From: Bog-159 sp035541265
GTDB taxonomy: Bacteria; Acidobacteriota; Terriglobia; Bryobacterales; Bryobacteraceae
Assembly: GCA_035541265.1 (NCBI GenBank)
Contig: DATKNQ010000032.1
Span: forward strand, 1 to 37,144
Direction: 5' to 3'
Length of the DNA: 37,144 bases
Shown: piece after piece, positions 1 to 7,338 of the stretch
Layout of the letters: every line of letters begins with the position of its first letter
How positions within the stretch are numbered: position 1 is the first letter of the stretch
Notes under the pieces: model-generated
The model's input: only the letters and a program-made list of their open reading frames with translations
What the model was told of the DNA's origin: nothing
The model's database searches: none
Position numbers and translations under genes: made by a program

Positions 1-4
1 AAAA

Positions 5-448
5 ATGATTGATGTCCTGGAAACTACAGCTTTCCGCCTGGTCAGAGGGCTGGCCGCGATCGGACTTGAGAGTCCCTCCATTTATCTCCTGATCGTCGAA
101 CCTGACGCGGCGGATATATTTCGCACCGATTTGACTGCCGAAACCAGAATTCAACTCGGCGCCGAGCTTCAGACCCTCACCGTCGAGGAGGTTCTGCTTG
201 AGAGGTTAGCCGAGGTCTTTGCGAAGCTGGACCGAAATGTGGTGCTGATCACTTTCGATCGCTGGCGGCAGGATGTTGTTTTAACCTTCGACCGCAACAT
301 CACCCTGGTGAGGAACGGCGCACTGCTCCTGTTGGCGAGCCAGGAAATAGCCCTGCGCATACTGACGGCTGCGCCGAACCTGCGCAACCGTATCACCGAC
401 ATCCTCGAAGTCAGGCGGGACCTTGCCTTCGGGGGCGGCGGCGCGTGA
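5..448 (+). CDS. Hypothetical protein, first gene of a coupled pair
   Basis: I do not recognise this 147-residue protein. It is rich in Leu, Val, Ile and Arg, has no signal peptide or clear membrane segment, and reads like a small soluble alpha/beta protein. Two similar short segments, LITFDRW near residue 81 and LTFDRNI near residue 93, look like adjacent beta strands. It ends in a Gly-rich tail. The ATG at position 5 is the first available, but the upstream context is cut off by the window edge, so the true start could lie further upstream. Its TGA (446-448) overlaps the GTG of the next gene (445-447), which implies one operon and coupled translation. Coding is well supported by the open frame and the coupling; function is unknown. 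Confidence 0.6.
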   Translation: MIDVLETTAFRLVRGLAAIGLESPSIYLLIVEPDAADIFRTDLTAETRIQLGAELQTLTVEEVLLERLAEVFAKLDRNVVLITFDRWRQDVVLTFDRNITLVRNGALLLLASQEIALRILTAAPNLRNRITDILEVRRDLAFGGGGA

Positions 449-1002
449 GTGTTGAAGATGACCTTTTGCGATTGGCACGGGAGCGGGACAGCCAGATGGA
501 GATGGCCCTTGGCGCGATGTGTTTGGAGCCCCCCGCTGATCTGGGCCGGGCCCTTAGGAATTATCTGTCCCGGCAGGTTGACCAGCGGCGAATGGCGCGA
601 ACGGATGAAAGGATACCGGGCGTTCGGACCCTTTCCGGAGGTGTACAGGAACTGGACTGCAATAATGCCAACTTCTCTTCGGGTACAAAGCTCTCATTTA
701 AGATTCAGCTCACTCAAGAACAGAGGGGCTGGTTCGTGAAGCGTTTTCAATTTCACCTGCGTCTCGAGCCGGGACGCCGAATCGGTATGCTGCGCATTCA
801 TCTCAACGTCGAAGGATCGTATGATCCGTTTGGGGTCCCGCGCTGTCATCTACACGTCGGGGACTGCGCAGCGCACATTCCGTTTCCCATCATGCACCCG
901 CGTCTGATCCTCGCTTTGCTTTGCGAGCACATCGAACCTGATTTCGCTATGGCGAGTCCGGACGCGCCAGCTGCCAGCAGAAGGCGGCGGAAGCGGAAAT
1001 GA
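445..1002 (+). CDS. Hypothetical protein with His/Cys-rich C-terminal part
   Basis: This 185-residue protein of unknown function starts at a GTG that overlaps the stop of the preceding gene in a GTGA tetranucleotide. The N-terminal half is helical and charged. Residues from about 95 to 165 look like beta strands followed by a His/Cys-bearing stretch (PRCHLHVGDCAAH, then PIMHP, then LLCEHIEP), which could bind metal or form an active site. The C-terminus is a basic tail (RRRRKRK) that could contact nucleic acid. There is no signal peptide or membrane segment. It is probably functionally linked to the gene before it, but I cannot assign a family. The 281 bp that follow carry only a promoter candidate for the bactofilin. 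Confidence 0.6.
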   Translation: MSVEDDLLRLARERDSQMEMALGAMCLEPPADLGRALRNYLSRQVDQRRMARTDERIPGVRTLSGGVQELDCNNANFSSGTKLSFKIQLTQEQRGWFVKRFQFHLRLEPGRRIGMLRIHLNVEGSYDPFGVPRCHLHVGDCAAHIPFPIMHPRLILALLCEHIEPDFAMASPDAPAASRRRRKRK

Positions 1003-1181
1003 AGGCGACGAGGCCTCAGGGGAAGCGGCCGAGCCCGGAGGGACCTATCGCGCGCGGACCCGGCGCGGCTGGATAAGTTAAGTGACACGCTGCGGCGGGC
1101 TTGCGGCGGTTAAGATCGTACTTTAGTGAGATGTATGGAATTCTGCGCGCACTACGTTCATCGTTCGACGGAAAAGCAGTT

Positions 1182-1187
1182 TATAAT
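1182..1187 (+). promoter_or_regulatory. Candidate -10 box for bactofilin operon
   Basis: A perfect TATAAT lies at 1182-1187 in the 281-bp gap between the unknown gene pair and the bactofilin gene. No good -35 hexamer is present at 16-18 bp; TTCATC at 1157-1162 is weak and 19 bp away. Transcription would begin near 1194 and give a leader of about 90 nt. The rest of the gap shows no gene or clear structure. Confidence 0.45.
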
Positions 1188-1283
1188 CGGGTGAGGGTTT
1201 GGGGCGCATGTTGTCCGAGCCCAGTTCATAAGCCAGGCTGCAACTCATGATGCACTTTTACTCCAGAAAGGAGGGCCACCGCC

Positions 1284-1868
1284 GTGAGCGTTTGGAATAA
1301 GCAACGCCGGGAGGAGGATCTTCCCAGGCCCTTGAATACGAATACCAACAGGCCGGCGCCAACGGTTCCGCCTGTAGAAATCAAGAAGGAGGCAACACCT
1401 TTGTCCAGCATGTCGAACACGCCGGTTGGGAGAATGGAACCGGAATCGTCGCGCGGCGGGTCGGCGTCGATCGGAAAGGCCGTCAAAATTGCGGGACAGA
1501 TCTTCAGCCGAGAGGATCTGTATGTGGATGGCGATGTGGAGGGGACCATCGAGCTGATGGACCACAAGCTCACCGTCGGACCGAACGGAAAAGTCCACTC
1601 GGGCGTCAAGGCGCGCGAGGTGGTGGTGCTTGGCGTCATTCAGGGAAATGTAGAGGCCAGCGACCGGCTCGAGATTCGCAAGGATGCCAAGCTGGTGGGC
1701 GATATCAAGACAGCCCGGATCGTGATCGAAGACGGCGCGTATTTCAAGGGCAGTATCGATATCGTCAAGTCGGAGCCTAAATCCGCGCCCGCTCAGGCGC
1801 GTCCGCCGGCGGCGCCGGCACAGGCGCCGGTGGCAGCCGCGGCGAGCGCGTCAGAGAACAAACGCTGA
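1284..1868 (+). CDS. Bactofilin (polymer-forming cytoskeletal protein)
   Basis: Bactofilins polymerise without nucleotide into filaments that scaffold cell-wall and envelope proteins. In this 194-residue protein the beta-helical bactofilin core spans roughly residues 60-162. Family signatures are visible: IGKAVKIAGQI, EDLYVDGDVEGTIEL, LTVGPNGKVHSGVKAREVVV, and a final IVIEDGAYFKGSIDI. The N-terminal 55 residues are a polar disordered tail and the C-terminus is Ala/Pro-rich, both usual for the family. The GTG start at 1284 is chosen because AAAGGAGG lies at 1267-1274 at good spacing. The methyltransferase-like gene begins 19 bp after the stop, so the two are probably co-transcribed from the TATAAT box at 1182. 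Confidence 0.93.
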   Translation: MSVWNKQRREEDLPRPLNTNTNRPAPTVPPVEIKKEATPLSSMSNTPVGRMEPESSRGGSASIGKAVKIAGQIFSREDLYVDGDVEGTIELMDHKLTVGPNGKVHSGVKAREVVVLGVIQGNVEASDRLEIRKDAKLVGDIKTARIVIEDGAYFKGSIDIVKSEPKSAPAQARPPAAPAQAPVAAAASASENKR

Positions 1869-1887
1869 GCGATAACCCGGCGGGAAT

Positions 1888-2592
1888 GTGGAGTTGTTCA
1901 AAGAGCGGCTGAGGAGCATCCTGCGGGTGGCGGGCCCGGCCAACGGCGTGGCCCAGCCCGCCGTCAGCGGAGGTGTGCTCCGGAGAAATCCGGCGCAGTC
2001 CTCCAAGCCGATGCTCAGCAGCCGCCCGAGCCGCGGTCTGGAGCAGTTCTTCTCCGCGTTTCGTGACCAGGCGGGGCTCACGATCCTGGACTTGGGCGGC
2101 GCAAACCAGGAGAACATCAACTTCATCACCAACCTGGGCCACCGCTTTTACTCCGAGGACTTCCTGCGCATCTTCCAGGAGGCTTTCGGCGGCGATGTCA
2201 CCGATCAATCGAATCCGGGCCGTATCGACTATTTTCTGCGTGAGTGCCTCGATTATCCGGACGAGCAGTTCGACGGCGTGCTGGCGTGGGACGTCTTGGA
2301 ATACATGGAGCCGCCACTACTGGCAGCCACCGCGGCGCACTTGCGGCGCGTGCTGAAGAATAAAGGCTACCTGCTGGCGTTCTTCCAATCGGCCGAACGG
2401 CAGACCACCGTTCCGTGCTACACGTTCCGTATCCAGGATGTACGCACGCTGCAGGTTTGCCAGCAAGGCGAGCGGGCGGCGTCGCACCAGCTATTCAACA
2501 ACCGGAGCCTGGAAAAACTGTTTCACGATTTCGAGTCGGTTAAGTTCTTTCTCACGCGCGAGAGGCTGCGGGAAGTCATCGCGCGGAAGTGA
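1888..2592 (+). CDS. Class I SAM-dependent methyltransferase-like protein
   Basis: This 234-residue cytoplasmic protein has a Rossmann methyltransferase layout. LTILDLGGANQENINF near residues 64-79 is motif I with a Gly-rich SAM loop. An acidic segment follows near residue 90. FDGVLAWDVLEYMEPP around residues 130-145 matches the strand-4 motif. A later segment (LRRVLKNKGYLLAFF) resembles the usual post-motif strand of methyltransferase type 11/12 proteins. Motif I lacks the classic GxGxG, so substrate and even activity are uncertain. It starts at a GTG at 1888, 19 bp after the bactofilin stop, with only a weak ribosome site (CGGGAAT). Co-transcription with bactofilin suggests a role in the envelope or cell shape, but that is inference. 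Confidence 0.7.
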   Translation: MELFKERLRSILRVAGPANGVAQPAVSGGVLRRNPAQSSKPMLSSRPSRGLEQFFSAFRDQAGLTILDLGGANQENINFITNLGHRFYSEDFLRIFQEAFGGDVTDQSNPGRIDYFLRECLDYPDEQFDGVLAWDVLEYMEPPLLAATAAHLRRVLKNKGYLLAFFQSAERQTTVPCYTFRIQDVRTLQVCQQGERAASHQLFNNRSLEKLFHDFESVKFFLTRERLREVIARK

Positions 2593-2604
2593 GCCGTGGC
2601 GCGC

Positions 2605-2895
2605 TCACTCGTCCTCGTCCGCGTCGTCCTCGTCCACGCCGCCTTCCGGAACGATGGCTGGCTGAAGCATCGCGTCGATCAGTTCTCTGGCTTCCGCCTC
2701 GCGGTCCCGGGGCACCTGGATGCGGACCCACTTGTGCAGGAAACCATCCACATCCTGGACCAAGGTGGCAATCTGGCCAAGCACGAAAAACGGAATGCCG
2801 GCCTGCTCGAATAGTCCTTTGATCAGCGCAAGCTGGATCCGATCGTTGGTTTCGAAGACCACCACCAGCGGCATGGACGGGTCGAAAGCGGACAT
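2605..2895 (-). CDS. DUF2007-type putative signal transducing protein
   Basis: This small 96-residue protein resembles the DUF2007 family, short proteins related in fold to PII-like/ACT folds and of unknown function. VVVFETNDRIQLALIKGLFE near the N-terminus, AGIPFFV, and a C-terminal WVRIQVPRDREAEARELIDA follow the family pattern: strand-helix, a Gly-Ile-Pro turn, and a strand ending in a residue-rich helix. The tail is highly acidic (DEDDADEDE). The start at 2895 is chosen because GGGAGGT lies just upstream on the minus strand; a longer open frame upstream has no such site and runs antisense-like through the ankyrin gene. It follows the ankyrin stop by 16 bp and is probably the last gene of a murB-ankyrin-DUF2007 operon. 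Confidence 0.78.
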   Translation of the reverse strand: MSAFDPSMPLVVVFETNDRIQLALIKGLFEQAGIPFFVLGQIATLVQDVDGFLHKWVRIQVPRDREAEARELIDAMLQPAIVPEGGVDEDDADEDE

Positions 2896-2911
2896 TAGCG
2901 GACCTCCCGCC

Positions 2912-4117
2912 TTAGTGTACCGCCGCGGAGCGGAGCAGGGCGGCGATGTCGTCGAAGCCGTTGGCGGCCGCGGCATCCAGTGCGGTCGCGCCCTTCTGGT
3001 TTCTGAGAACGGCATTCGCCCCGCGCGCCAGCAGCAACTCGACCACATCGCGGCGGTCCCAGGCGGCCGCGTCGTATAGCGGCGTGGCGCCCGAACCGTC
3101 GCGCGCGTTGATGTCGGCGCCCCGGTCGAGCAGCAGAGCGGCCACGTCGCGGTAGCCGCCGAGCGCCGCATCGTGCAGCGGCGTGCCGCCGGCCGAGTTG
3201 CGGGCATCGACCCGCGCACCGTGGTCGAGCAGGACGCGCGCGATCGCGACGTAGCCCTTCAGGGCGGCATCCGAGAGCGGCGGCGCGCCATCGGGTCCGG
3301 GCGCGTTCACATCGGCGCCTTTTCCCGCCAGCAGTTCGACCATCTCGGTCTGACCCTTCAGCACGGCTTCGCCGAGCCCTTTCGCGGTAAGTGTCGCGCC
3401 GTGCGCCATCAGCAGCTCCACTACCGCGGCGTGACGTCCGCGTGACGCGCTTTCGACGGGCGACACGCCGGTGTGGTCGCGCGCCTGGATGTCGGCGCCG
3501 TGATCGAGCAGCAGTTCCACCGTTTCGGCATGGCCGTCCGCGGCCGCTTCATTCAGCGGCGTAGCGCCGGTCTGCGGATTGGGTGCGTCCACGGCGGCGC
3601 CCTTCGCGATCAGCAGCGCGGCCAAATCGCGATAGCCGCGGGCCGCCGCTTCGTCGAGCGGCGCGGCGCCGGATTGATCCCGCACCTTGACATTCGCGCC
3701 CCGTTCGACGAGCAGCGCCGCCATCTCGCGATATCCGCGGGTGGCCGCCAGGTGCAGCGGGGTCTCACCGGCGCGGTCCGCCGCGCCGATGTGTGCGCCG
3801 TGCGCGAGCAGCAGTTCCGCCATCGCAACATTGTTCTTGATCACCGCGAAGTCCAGCGGCGTGGAGCCGCCTTCAGCATGCCGCGCGTTGATATCCGCTC
3901 CGTGGGCAAGCAGCATTTCGGCGATTTCGAGATTGCCGCTCCAGGCCGCATCGTGCAGCGGCGTGGCCCCCAGCCCGTCGCGCGCCTGCACGTCCGCGCC
4001 GGTGGTGAGCAGCTTGCGCACCTGGTCCGCATCGCCCGCCTTGACGGCTTCGTGCAAATCGGTGGCCCCAAGTGCCGCCGCGCCGATCAGCATTAGCTCA
4101 AGCCACCGGGCACGCAT
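2912..4117 (-). CDS. Secreted ankyrin-repeat protein
   Basis: The protein consists almost wholly of about 12 ankyrin repeats of 33 residues, easily seen from recurring GATPLHDAA, LLLAHGADINAR and GYRDVAALL segments. Repeat 8 is a few residues short. With the start at 4117 it has 401 residues and opens with a plausible signal peptide (MRARWLELMLIGAAALGA), so it probably acts in the periplasm as a protein-binding scaffold; the partner is unknown. An ATG at 4093 is an alternative that sits just after the murB stop but gives only a stub of the signal sequence. The start at 4117 overlaps the 3' end of murB by 20 bp, which points to a shared transcript. Family assignment is secure; start and localisation are less so. 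Confidence 0.88.
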   Translation of the reverse strand: MRARWLELMLIGAAALGATDLHEAVKAGDADQVRKLLTTGADVQARDGLGATPLHDAAWSGNLEIAEMLLAHGADINARHAEGGSTPLDFAVIKNNVAMAELLLAHGAHIGAADRAGETPLHLAATRGYREMAALLVERGANVKVRDQSGAAPLDEAAARGYRDLAALLIAKGAAVDAPNPQTGATPLNEAAADGHAETVELLLDHGADIQARDHTGVSPVESASRGRHAAVVELLMAHGATLTAKGLGEAVLKGQTEMVELLAGKGADVNAPGPDGAPPLSDAALKGYVAIARVLLDHGARVDARNSAGGTPLHDAALGGYRDVAALLLDRGADINARDGSGATPLYDAAAWDRRDVVELLLARGANAVLRNQKGATALDAAAANGFDDIAALLRSAAVH

Positions 4118-5075
4118 CGGCGAAACCCACGTACTGCACTTCCTCCTCCAGTTCAATAGCGAACCGCGCGCGGACGCGATCCTTCAGCTCGCCGATCAGC
4201 GCGCATAGGTCGGCGGCCGTGCCCCGGCCGGCGTTGTAGATCAGGTTGGCGTGGTACGCCGCCACGTGTATATCGCCGCGCGACATGCCCTTGGCCCCTA
4301 CCTGTTCCAGGAAATAAGCGGCCGGTACCTTGTGCTCGCGAATCACCTCTGCGGGAATCCGCGCGGCCACCGCGGACGGCAGTTCCACCAGCAGGAAATT
4401 CTTGAAAATGCTTCCCGCGCACTTCATCGTGACGGGGAACTTCTCGTTGCGCACCTTCAGGATTCCGTCCGCGGTTTCGCGCAGCAGCGCCGCATCGGCG
4501 GGTGCCATGCGCAGTGCCGACGAGAAGATGATCCAATCCTTGTGGCCCTTGAAGGTACTCTCGCGGTAGCGAAACTCGCAGGCGGCGCGGTCGAACACGC
4601 GCACGCGCTCGCCGTCGAAGAAGCGCACCTGGCGGATGCACTCCGAGATCGAGTGGCCGTAAGCGCCGGCGTTGCCGTAGATCGCCGCGCCCACCGAGCC
4701 GGGGATTCCGGCCAGAGTCTCCAGCCCCTGCAAGCCGTTGGCGATCGAGAAATCCACGAGGTCCTGCAACACCGCGCCGGCATCGCACGCGATACGATCG
4801 CCTTCGGCCGTCATCCCGTGCGCCACGAAGCGCAGCATGATGCCGCGAAAGCCCGCGTCGGATACGATCAGGTTGGTGCCGCCGCCCATCACCATGTAGC
4901 CGCATCCGCTGGCCCGCGCCACGCCCAGCGCGCGGATGAAAGAATCCGCACTCTCGGTTTCGACGTAGATATCGGCCGGGCCGCCGATGGCAAAGCGCGT
5001 ATGTGCCGCAAGCGGGGCATCGCGCGAAACGGTTAAATTGGGAATTTCGGACAGGCGCGCCAGCGTGAGGTCCAT
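4098..5075 (-). CDS. murB: UDP-N-acetylenolpyruvoylglucosamine reductase
   Basis: MurB reduces UDP-GlcNAc-enolpyruvate to UDP-MurNAc with NADPH and FAD in cytoplasmic peptidoglycan precursor synthesis. The 325-residue product shows the FAD-binding signatures TRFAIGGPAD near residue 25, MVMGGGTNLIVSDAGFRG near 65-85 and GIPGSVGAAIYGNAGAYG near 120-137. It has the catalytic serine in AGSIFKN (Ser222), the conserved PAAYFLEQVGAKG, and a C-terminal LEEEVQYVG carrying the expected glutamate. The ATG at 5075 is chosen because homology begins there; an open frame continues upstream but only as a shadow of the divergent gene. No Shine-Dalgarno sequence precedes this ATG, while a TATAAT lies 8 bp upstream, so the message may be leaderless. 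The ankyrin and DUF2007 genes follow closely. Confidence 0.96.
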   Translation of the reverse strand: MDLTLARLSEIPNLTVSRDAPLAAHTRFAIGGPADIYVETESADSFIRALGVARASGCGYMVMGGGTNLIVSDAGFRGIMLRFVAHGMTAEGDRIACDAGAVLQDLVDFSIANGLQGLETLAGIPGSVGAAIYGNAGAYGHSISECIRQVRFFDGERVRVFDRAACEFRYRESTFKGHKDWIIFSSALRMAPADAALLRETADGILKVRNEKFPVTMKCAGSIFKNFLLVELPSAVAARIPAEVIREHKVPAAYFLEQVGAKGMSRGDIHVAAYHANLIYNAGRGTAADLCALIGELKDRVRARFAIELEEEVQYVGFADACPVA

Positions 5076-5082
5076 CGACTCA

Positions 5083-5088
5083 ATTATA
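5083..5088 (-). promoter_or_regulatory. Candidate -10 box for murB, nearly leaderless
   Basis: The 24-bp gap between the divergent murB and DUF2461 starts contains TATAAT on the minus strand at 5088-5083. The usual 6-7 bp from -10 to the start of transcription would place +1 at or within a base or two of the murB ATG (5075). No -35 match is seen at 16-18 bp, where the sequence is GGATCG-like. This is a single-element prediction. Confidence 0.4.
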
Positions 5089-5099
5089 AGAGGAGGCAC

Positions 5100-5828
5100 A
5101 TGACCCGATCCGGATTTCCGGGGTTCCCGGCCGAGGCCATCACGTTTTACCGCGGCCTTGCGCGCCACAACACGCGCGAGTGGTTCCAGCCGCGCAAGCA
5201 GATCTACGAGGAGAAGGTGAAGGCGCCCATGCTGGAACTGGTAGCGCAGTTGAACCAGGCCATGATGCATTTCGCGCCGGACTATGTCACGGATCCCGGC
5301 AAAGCCGTCTATCGCATCTATCGCGACACGCGCTTCAGTCCCGACAAGACGCCATACAAAACCCACATTGCGGCCTCATTTGCGCGCCGCGGGCTGGAGA
5401 AGCATGGCGGTGCGGGATACTACTTCTCGGTCTCGCACGCGGAAGTCGAAGTGGGCGGTGGAATCTATATGCCTCCTGCGCCGGCGCTCCTCGCGGTGCG
5501 CACGCACATCGCCAGACATCACGCGGAGTTTCGGCGCATCACGGCATCGAGCACGGTCCAGCGGCTGCTCGGTCCCTTGCAGGGCGAGCAGCTTTCGCGC
5601 GTTCCGAAGGGATTCTGCGCGGAACATCCGGCGGCGGACCTGGTGCGCTTCAAGCAGTTTCTGCTCTTCACCACGCTCGATGCCACGCTCATCACCACCC
5701 CCAGGCTGCATGTGGAACTGGAGAAGCGTTTCCGCGCGCTGGCCCCCTTCCTGGAGTTTCTGAACGTGCCACTGACCGGAAAGCGGCGGGCGCCGGAACA
5801 GCGTTGGTTCGATCGGCCATTGGACTGA
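5100..5828 (+). CDS. DUF2461 (TIGR02453) family protein
   Basis: This 242-residue cytoplasmic protein belongs to the widespread DUF2461/TIGR02453 family, whose function is unknown. Family signatures are FPAEAITFYRGLARHNTREW at the N-terminus, the stretch YRIYRDTRFSPDKTPYKTH near residues 70-88, and GGAGYYFSVS followed by VEVGGGIYMPP near residues 103-126. Length is typical. The ATG at 5100 has a strong AGAGGAGG ribosome site at 5089-5096. The gene is divergent from murB, so both genes' control signals must sit in the 24 bp between them or inside the opposing coding sequence. clpX follows after a 153-bp gap with its own promoter candidate, so this gene is probably monocistronic. Confidence 0.9.
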   Translation: MTRSGFPGFPAEAITFYRGLARHNTREWFQPRKQIYEEKVKAPMLELVAQLNQAMMHFAPDYVTDPGKAVYRIYRDTRFSPDKTPYKTHIAASFARRGLEKHGGAGYYFSVSHAEVEVGGGIYMPPAPALLAVRTHIARHHAEFRRITASSTVQRLLGPLQGEQLSRVPKGFCAEHPAADLVRFKQFLLFTTLDATLITTPRLHVELEKRFRALAPFLEFLNVPLTGKRRAPEQRWFDRPLD

Positions 5829-5864
5829 TATACCAGGCAGTACTTTTGACGGACTCCGGGCTGA

Positions 5865-5894
5865 TTGCCTAAAGCACCGGATTCAGGTGATAAT
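5865..5894 (+). promoter_or_regulatory. Candidate promoter of clpX
   Basis: TTGCCT (5865-5870, four of six matches to TTGACA) and GATAAT (5889-5894, five of six to TATAAT) are separated by 18 bp. Transcription would start near 5901, giving a leader of about 80 nt that contains the small ORF at 5926 and the hairpin at 5943-5965. Confidence 0.45.
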
Positions 5895-5925
5895 AGTAGC
5901 GACCCGTGTTTTTTCCCCGGAGGCC

Positions 5926-5985
5926 ATGGGGAGATGCGCATTCCCTGGGTGTCGCGTGCCCAGGGTTCAGGAGGCAACTGCGTGA
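5926..5985 (+). CDS. Putative 19-residue leader peptide ahead of clpX
   Basis: An ATG at 5926 opens a 19-codon frame ending at a TGA (5983-5985) that overlaps the clpX GTG start (5982-5984) as GTGA. The peptide would read MGRCAFPGCRVPRVQEATA, with two cysteines and three arginines. GGAGG at 5919-5923 lies only 2 nt from the ATG, closer than ideal. A perfect hairpin (5943-5965) sits inside the frame. The arrangement would couple clpX translation to leader translation. It could instead be chance; no homologue is known to me. Confidence 0.3.
   Translation: MGRCAFPGCRVPRVQEATA
5943..5965 (+). promoter_or_regulatory. Hairpin just upstream of the clpX ribosome site
   Basis: CCCTGGG (5943-5949) and CCCAGGG (5959-5965) form a perfect 7-bp stem with a 9-nt loop, ending 2-3 nt before the CAGGAGG ribosome-binding site of clpX (5968-5974). 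It has no U tract, so it is not an intrinsic terminator. Its position suits control of translation initiation or an mRNA stabiliser. Confidence 0.4.
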
Positions 5986-7250
5986 AGCGTGCCGGATCCG
6001 ATGAGGCCCTGCGATGTTCGTTCTGCCACAAAAGCCAAGACGTAGTCGGGAAGCTCATCTCATCCCCGAGTGATTACCCTCGAGCGTATATCTGCGATGA
6101 GTGCATCGCGGTATGTAACTCGATTTTGGACGACGACAAGGTCGATCCCCCTTCCGGGATGCCCCACAAGATCCCGAAGCCCTTGGAAGTAAAGGAGCAT
6201 CTGGACCAGTACGTCATCGGCCAGGAAGCCACCAAGAAGAAGTTGGCGGTGGCTGTCTACAACCACTCGAAGCGTATCCACATGAACCGGATGAGGAACT
6301 CCGACGTGGAGCTTTCCAAGTCCAATATCTTGCTGATCGGCCCCACCGGGACCGGTAAGACGCTGATGGCGCAGACTTTGGCGCGGATCCTGGACGTGCC
6401 GTTTGCCATCGTGGACGCTACTACGCTCACCGAGGCCGGCTACGTGGGTGAGGACGTCGAAAACATCATCCTGAAGTTGTTACAAGCCGCGGATGGAGAC
6501 GTCCAACGGTGCCAGCAAGGCATCATATATATCGACGAGATCGATAAGATCTGCCGGAAGGACGAAAATCCATCGATCACGCGGGATGTCTCGGGTGAGG
6601 GAGTCCAGCAAGCGCTGCTGAAGATCCTGGAGGGGACGGTCGCCAACGTGCCGCCTCAGGGCGGGCGCAAACATCCTCACCAGGAGTTCACGCCGGTGGA
6701 CACGACCAACATCCTGTTCATTTGCGGCGGGGCTTTCGTCGGGCTGGAAAAGGTCATCGCCCGGCGCGTTGGCAAGCGGTCGATGGGTTTCCTGCCGGAA
6801 GAAGAGAAGAATTCGAAGACTGTGGGCATCGCCAACCACAGGGATATCAATTTGCTGTCGCAGGCCCAGCCGCAGGACCTGATCAAGTTCGGCTTTATCC
6901 CCGAGTTCATCGGCCGGCTGCCCGTGAACGCCGTGCTGGAGGATCTGGATAAGGAAGCCCTGGTGCAGATCTTGACGCGGCCCAAGAATGCCATCGTCCG
7001 GCAGTATCAGAAGCTTTTCGAGTTTGAGAATGTGCGGCTGAAATTCAGCGATGACGCGCTGGAAGCCATCGCCGACCTGGCCCTGGAGCGGAAGGTGGGA
7101 GCGCGCGGGCTGCGGATGATCCTCGAGGACCTGATGCTGGACCTGATGTATTACCTCCCGTCGTACAAGAAGGTGAGGGAGTTCCTGGTCACCAAAGAAA
7201 TGGTGCTTTCCCAGAAAATCAGCCTTACAATATTAGAAAAGGCCGGTTGA
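5982..7250 (+). CDS. clpX: ATP-dependent Clp protease ATP-binding subunit ClpX
   Basis: ClpX is the AAA+ unfoldase that feeds tagged proteins into ClpP. The 422-residue product has the N-terminal zinc-binding domain with Cys12, Cys15, Cys38 and Cys41 (CSFC and CDEC). The spacing between the pairs is about four residues longer than in E. coli. It also has Walker A GPTGTGKT near residue 121, the pore loop GYVG, Walker B YIDEIDK near 182, the RKH element GGRKHPHQEF, a ClpP-docking loop with MGF near residue 268, and the C-terminal small domain with GARGLRMILED. The GTG at 5982 is chosen because CAGGAGG lies 8 nt upstream and homology begins there; an in-frame ATG at 5934 is an alternative. lon follows after 88 bp. 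clpP and tig are not adjacent, unlike the common tig-clpP-clpX-lon order. Confidence 0.97.
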   Translation: MKRAGSDEALRCSFCHKSQDVVGKLISSPSDYPRAYICDECIAVCNSILDDDKVDPPSGMPHKIPKPLEVKEHLDQYVIGQEATKKKLAVAVYNHSKRIHMNRMRNSDVELSKSNILLIGPTGTGKTLMAQTLARILDVPFAIVDATTLTEAGYVGEDVENIILKLLQAADGDVQRCQQGIIYIDEIDKICRKDENPSITRDVSGEGVQQALLKILEGTVANVPPQGGRKHPHQEFTPVDTTNILFICGGAFVGLEKVIARRVGKRSMGFLPEEEKNSKTVGIANHRDINLLSQAQPQDLIKFGFIPEFIGRLPVNAVLEDLDKEALVQILTRPKNAIVRQYQKLFEFENVRLKFSDDALEAIADLALERKVGARGLRMILEDLMLDLMYYLPSYKKVREFLVTKEMVLSQKISLTILEKAG

Positions 7251-7338
7251 GCAACTATCCAGGTTTCCTGATCTGATCCGGCATCTTACGTCTGCCCATC
7301 CGGCCATGGGTCGCCGGGAGTGAATCCTGCGGAGAAAC

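Noticed and set aside
999..1076. A 25-codon frame whose ATG overlaps the stop of the second unknown gene
   Set aside because: It has no ribosome site of its own and only low-complexity Arg/Pro/Gly content; chance is the simplest explanation.
2896..3219. Upstream extension of the DUF2007 frame
   Set aside because: It would run through the same-strand ankyrin gene in another frame, and homology and a strong ribosome site both start at 2895.
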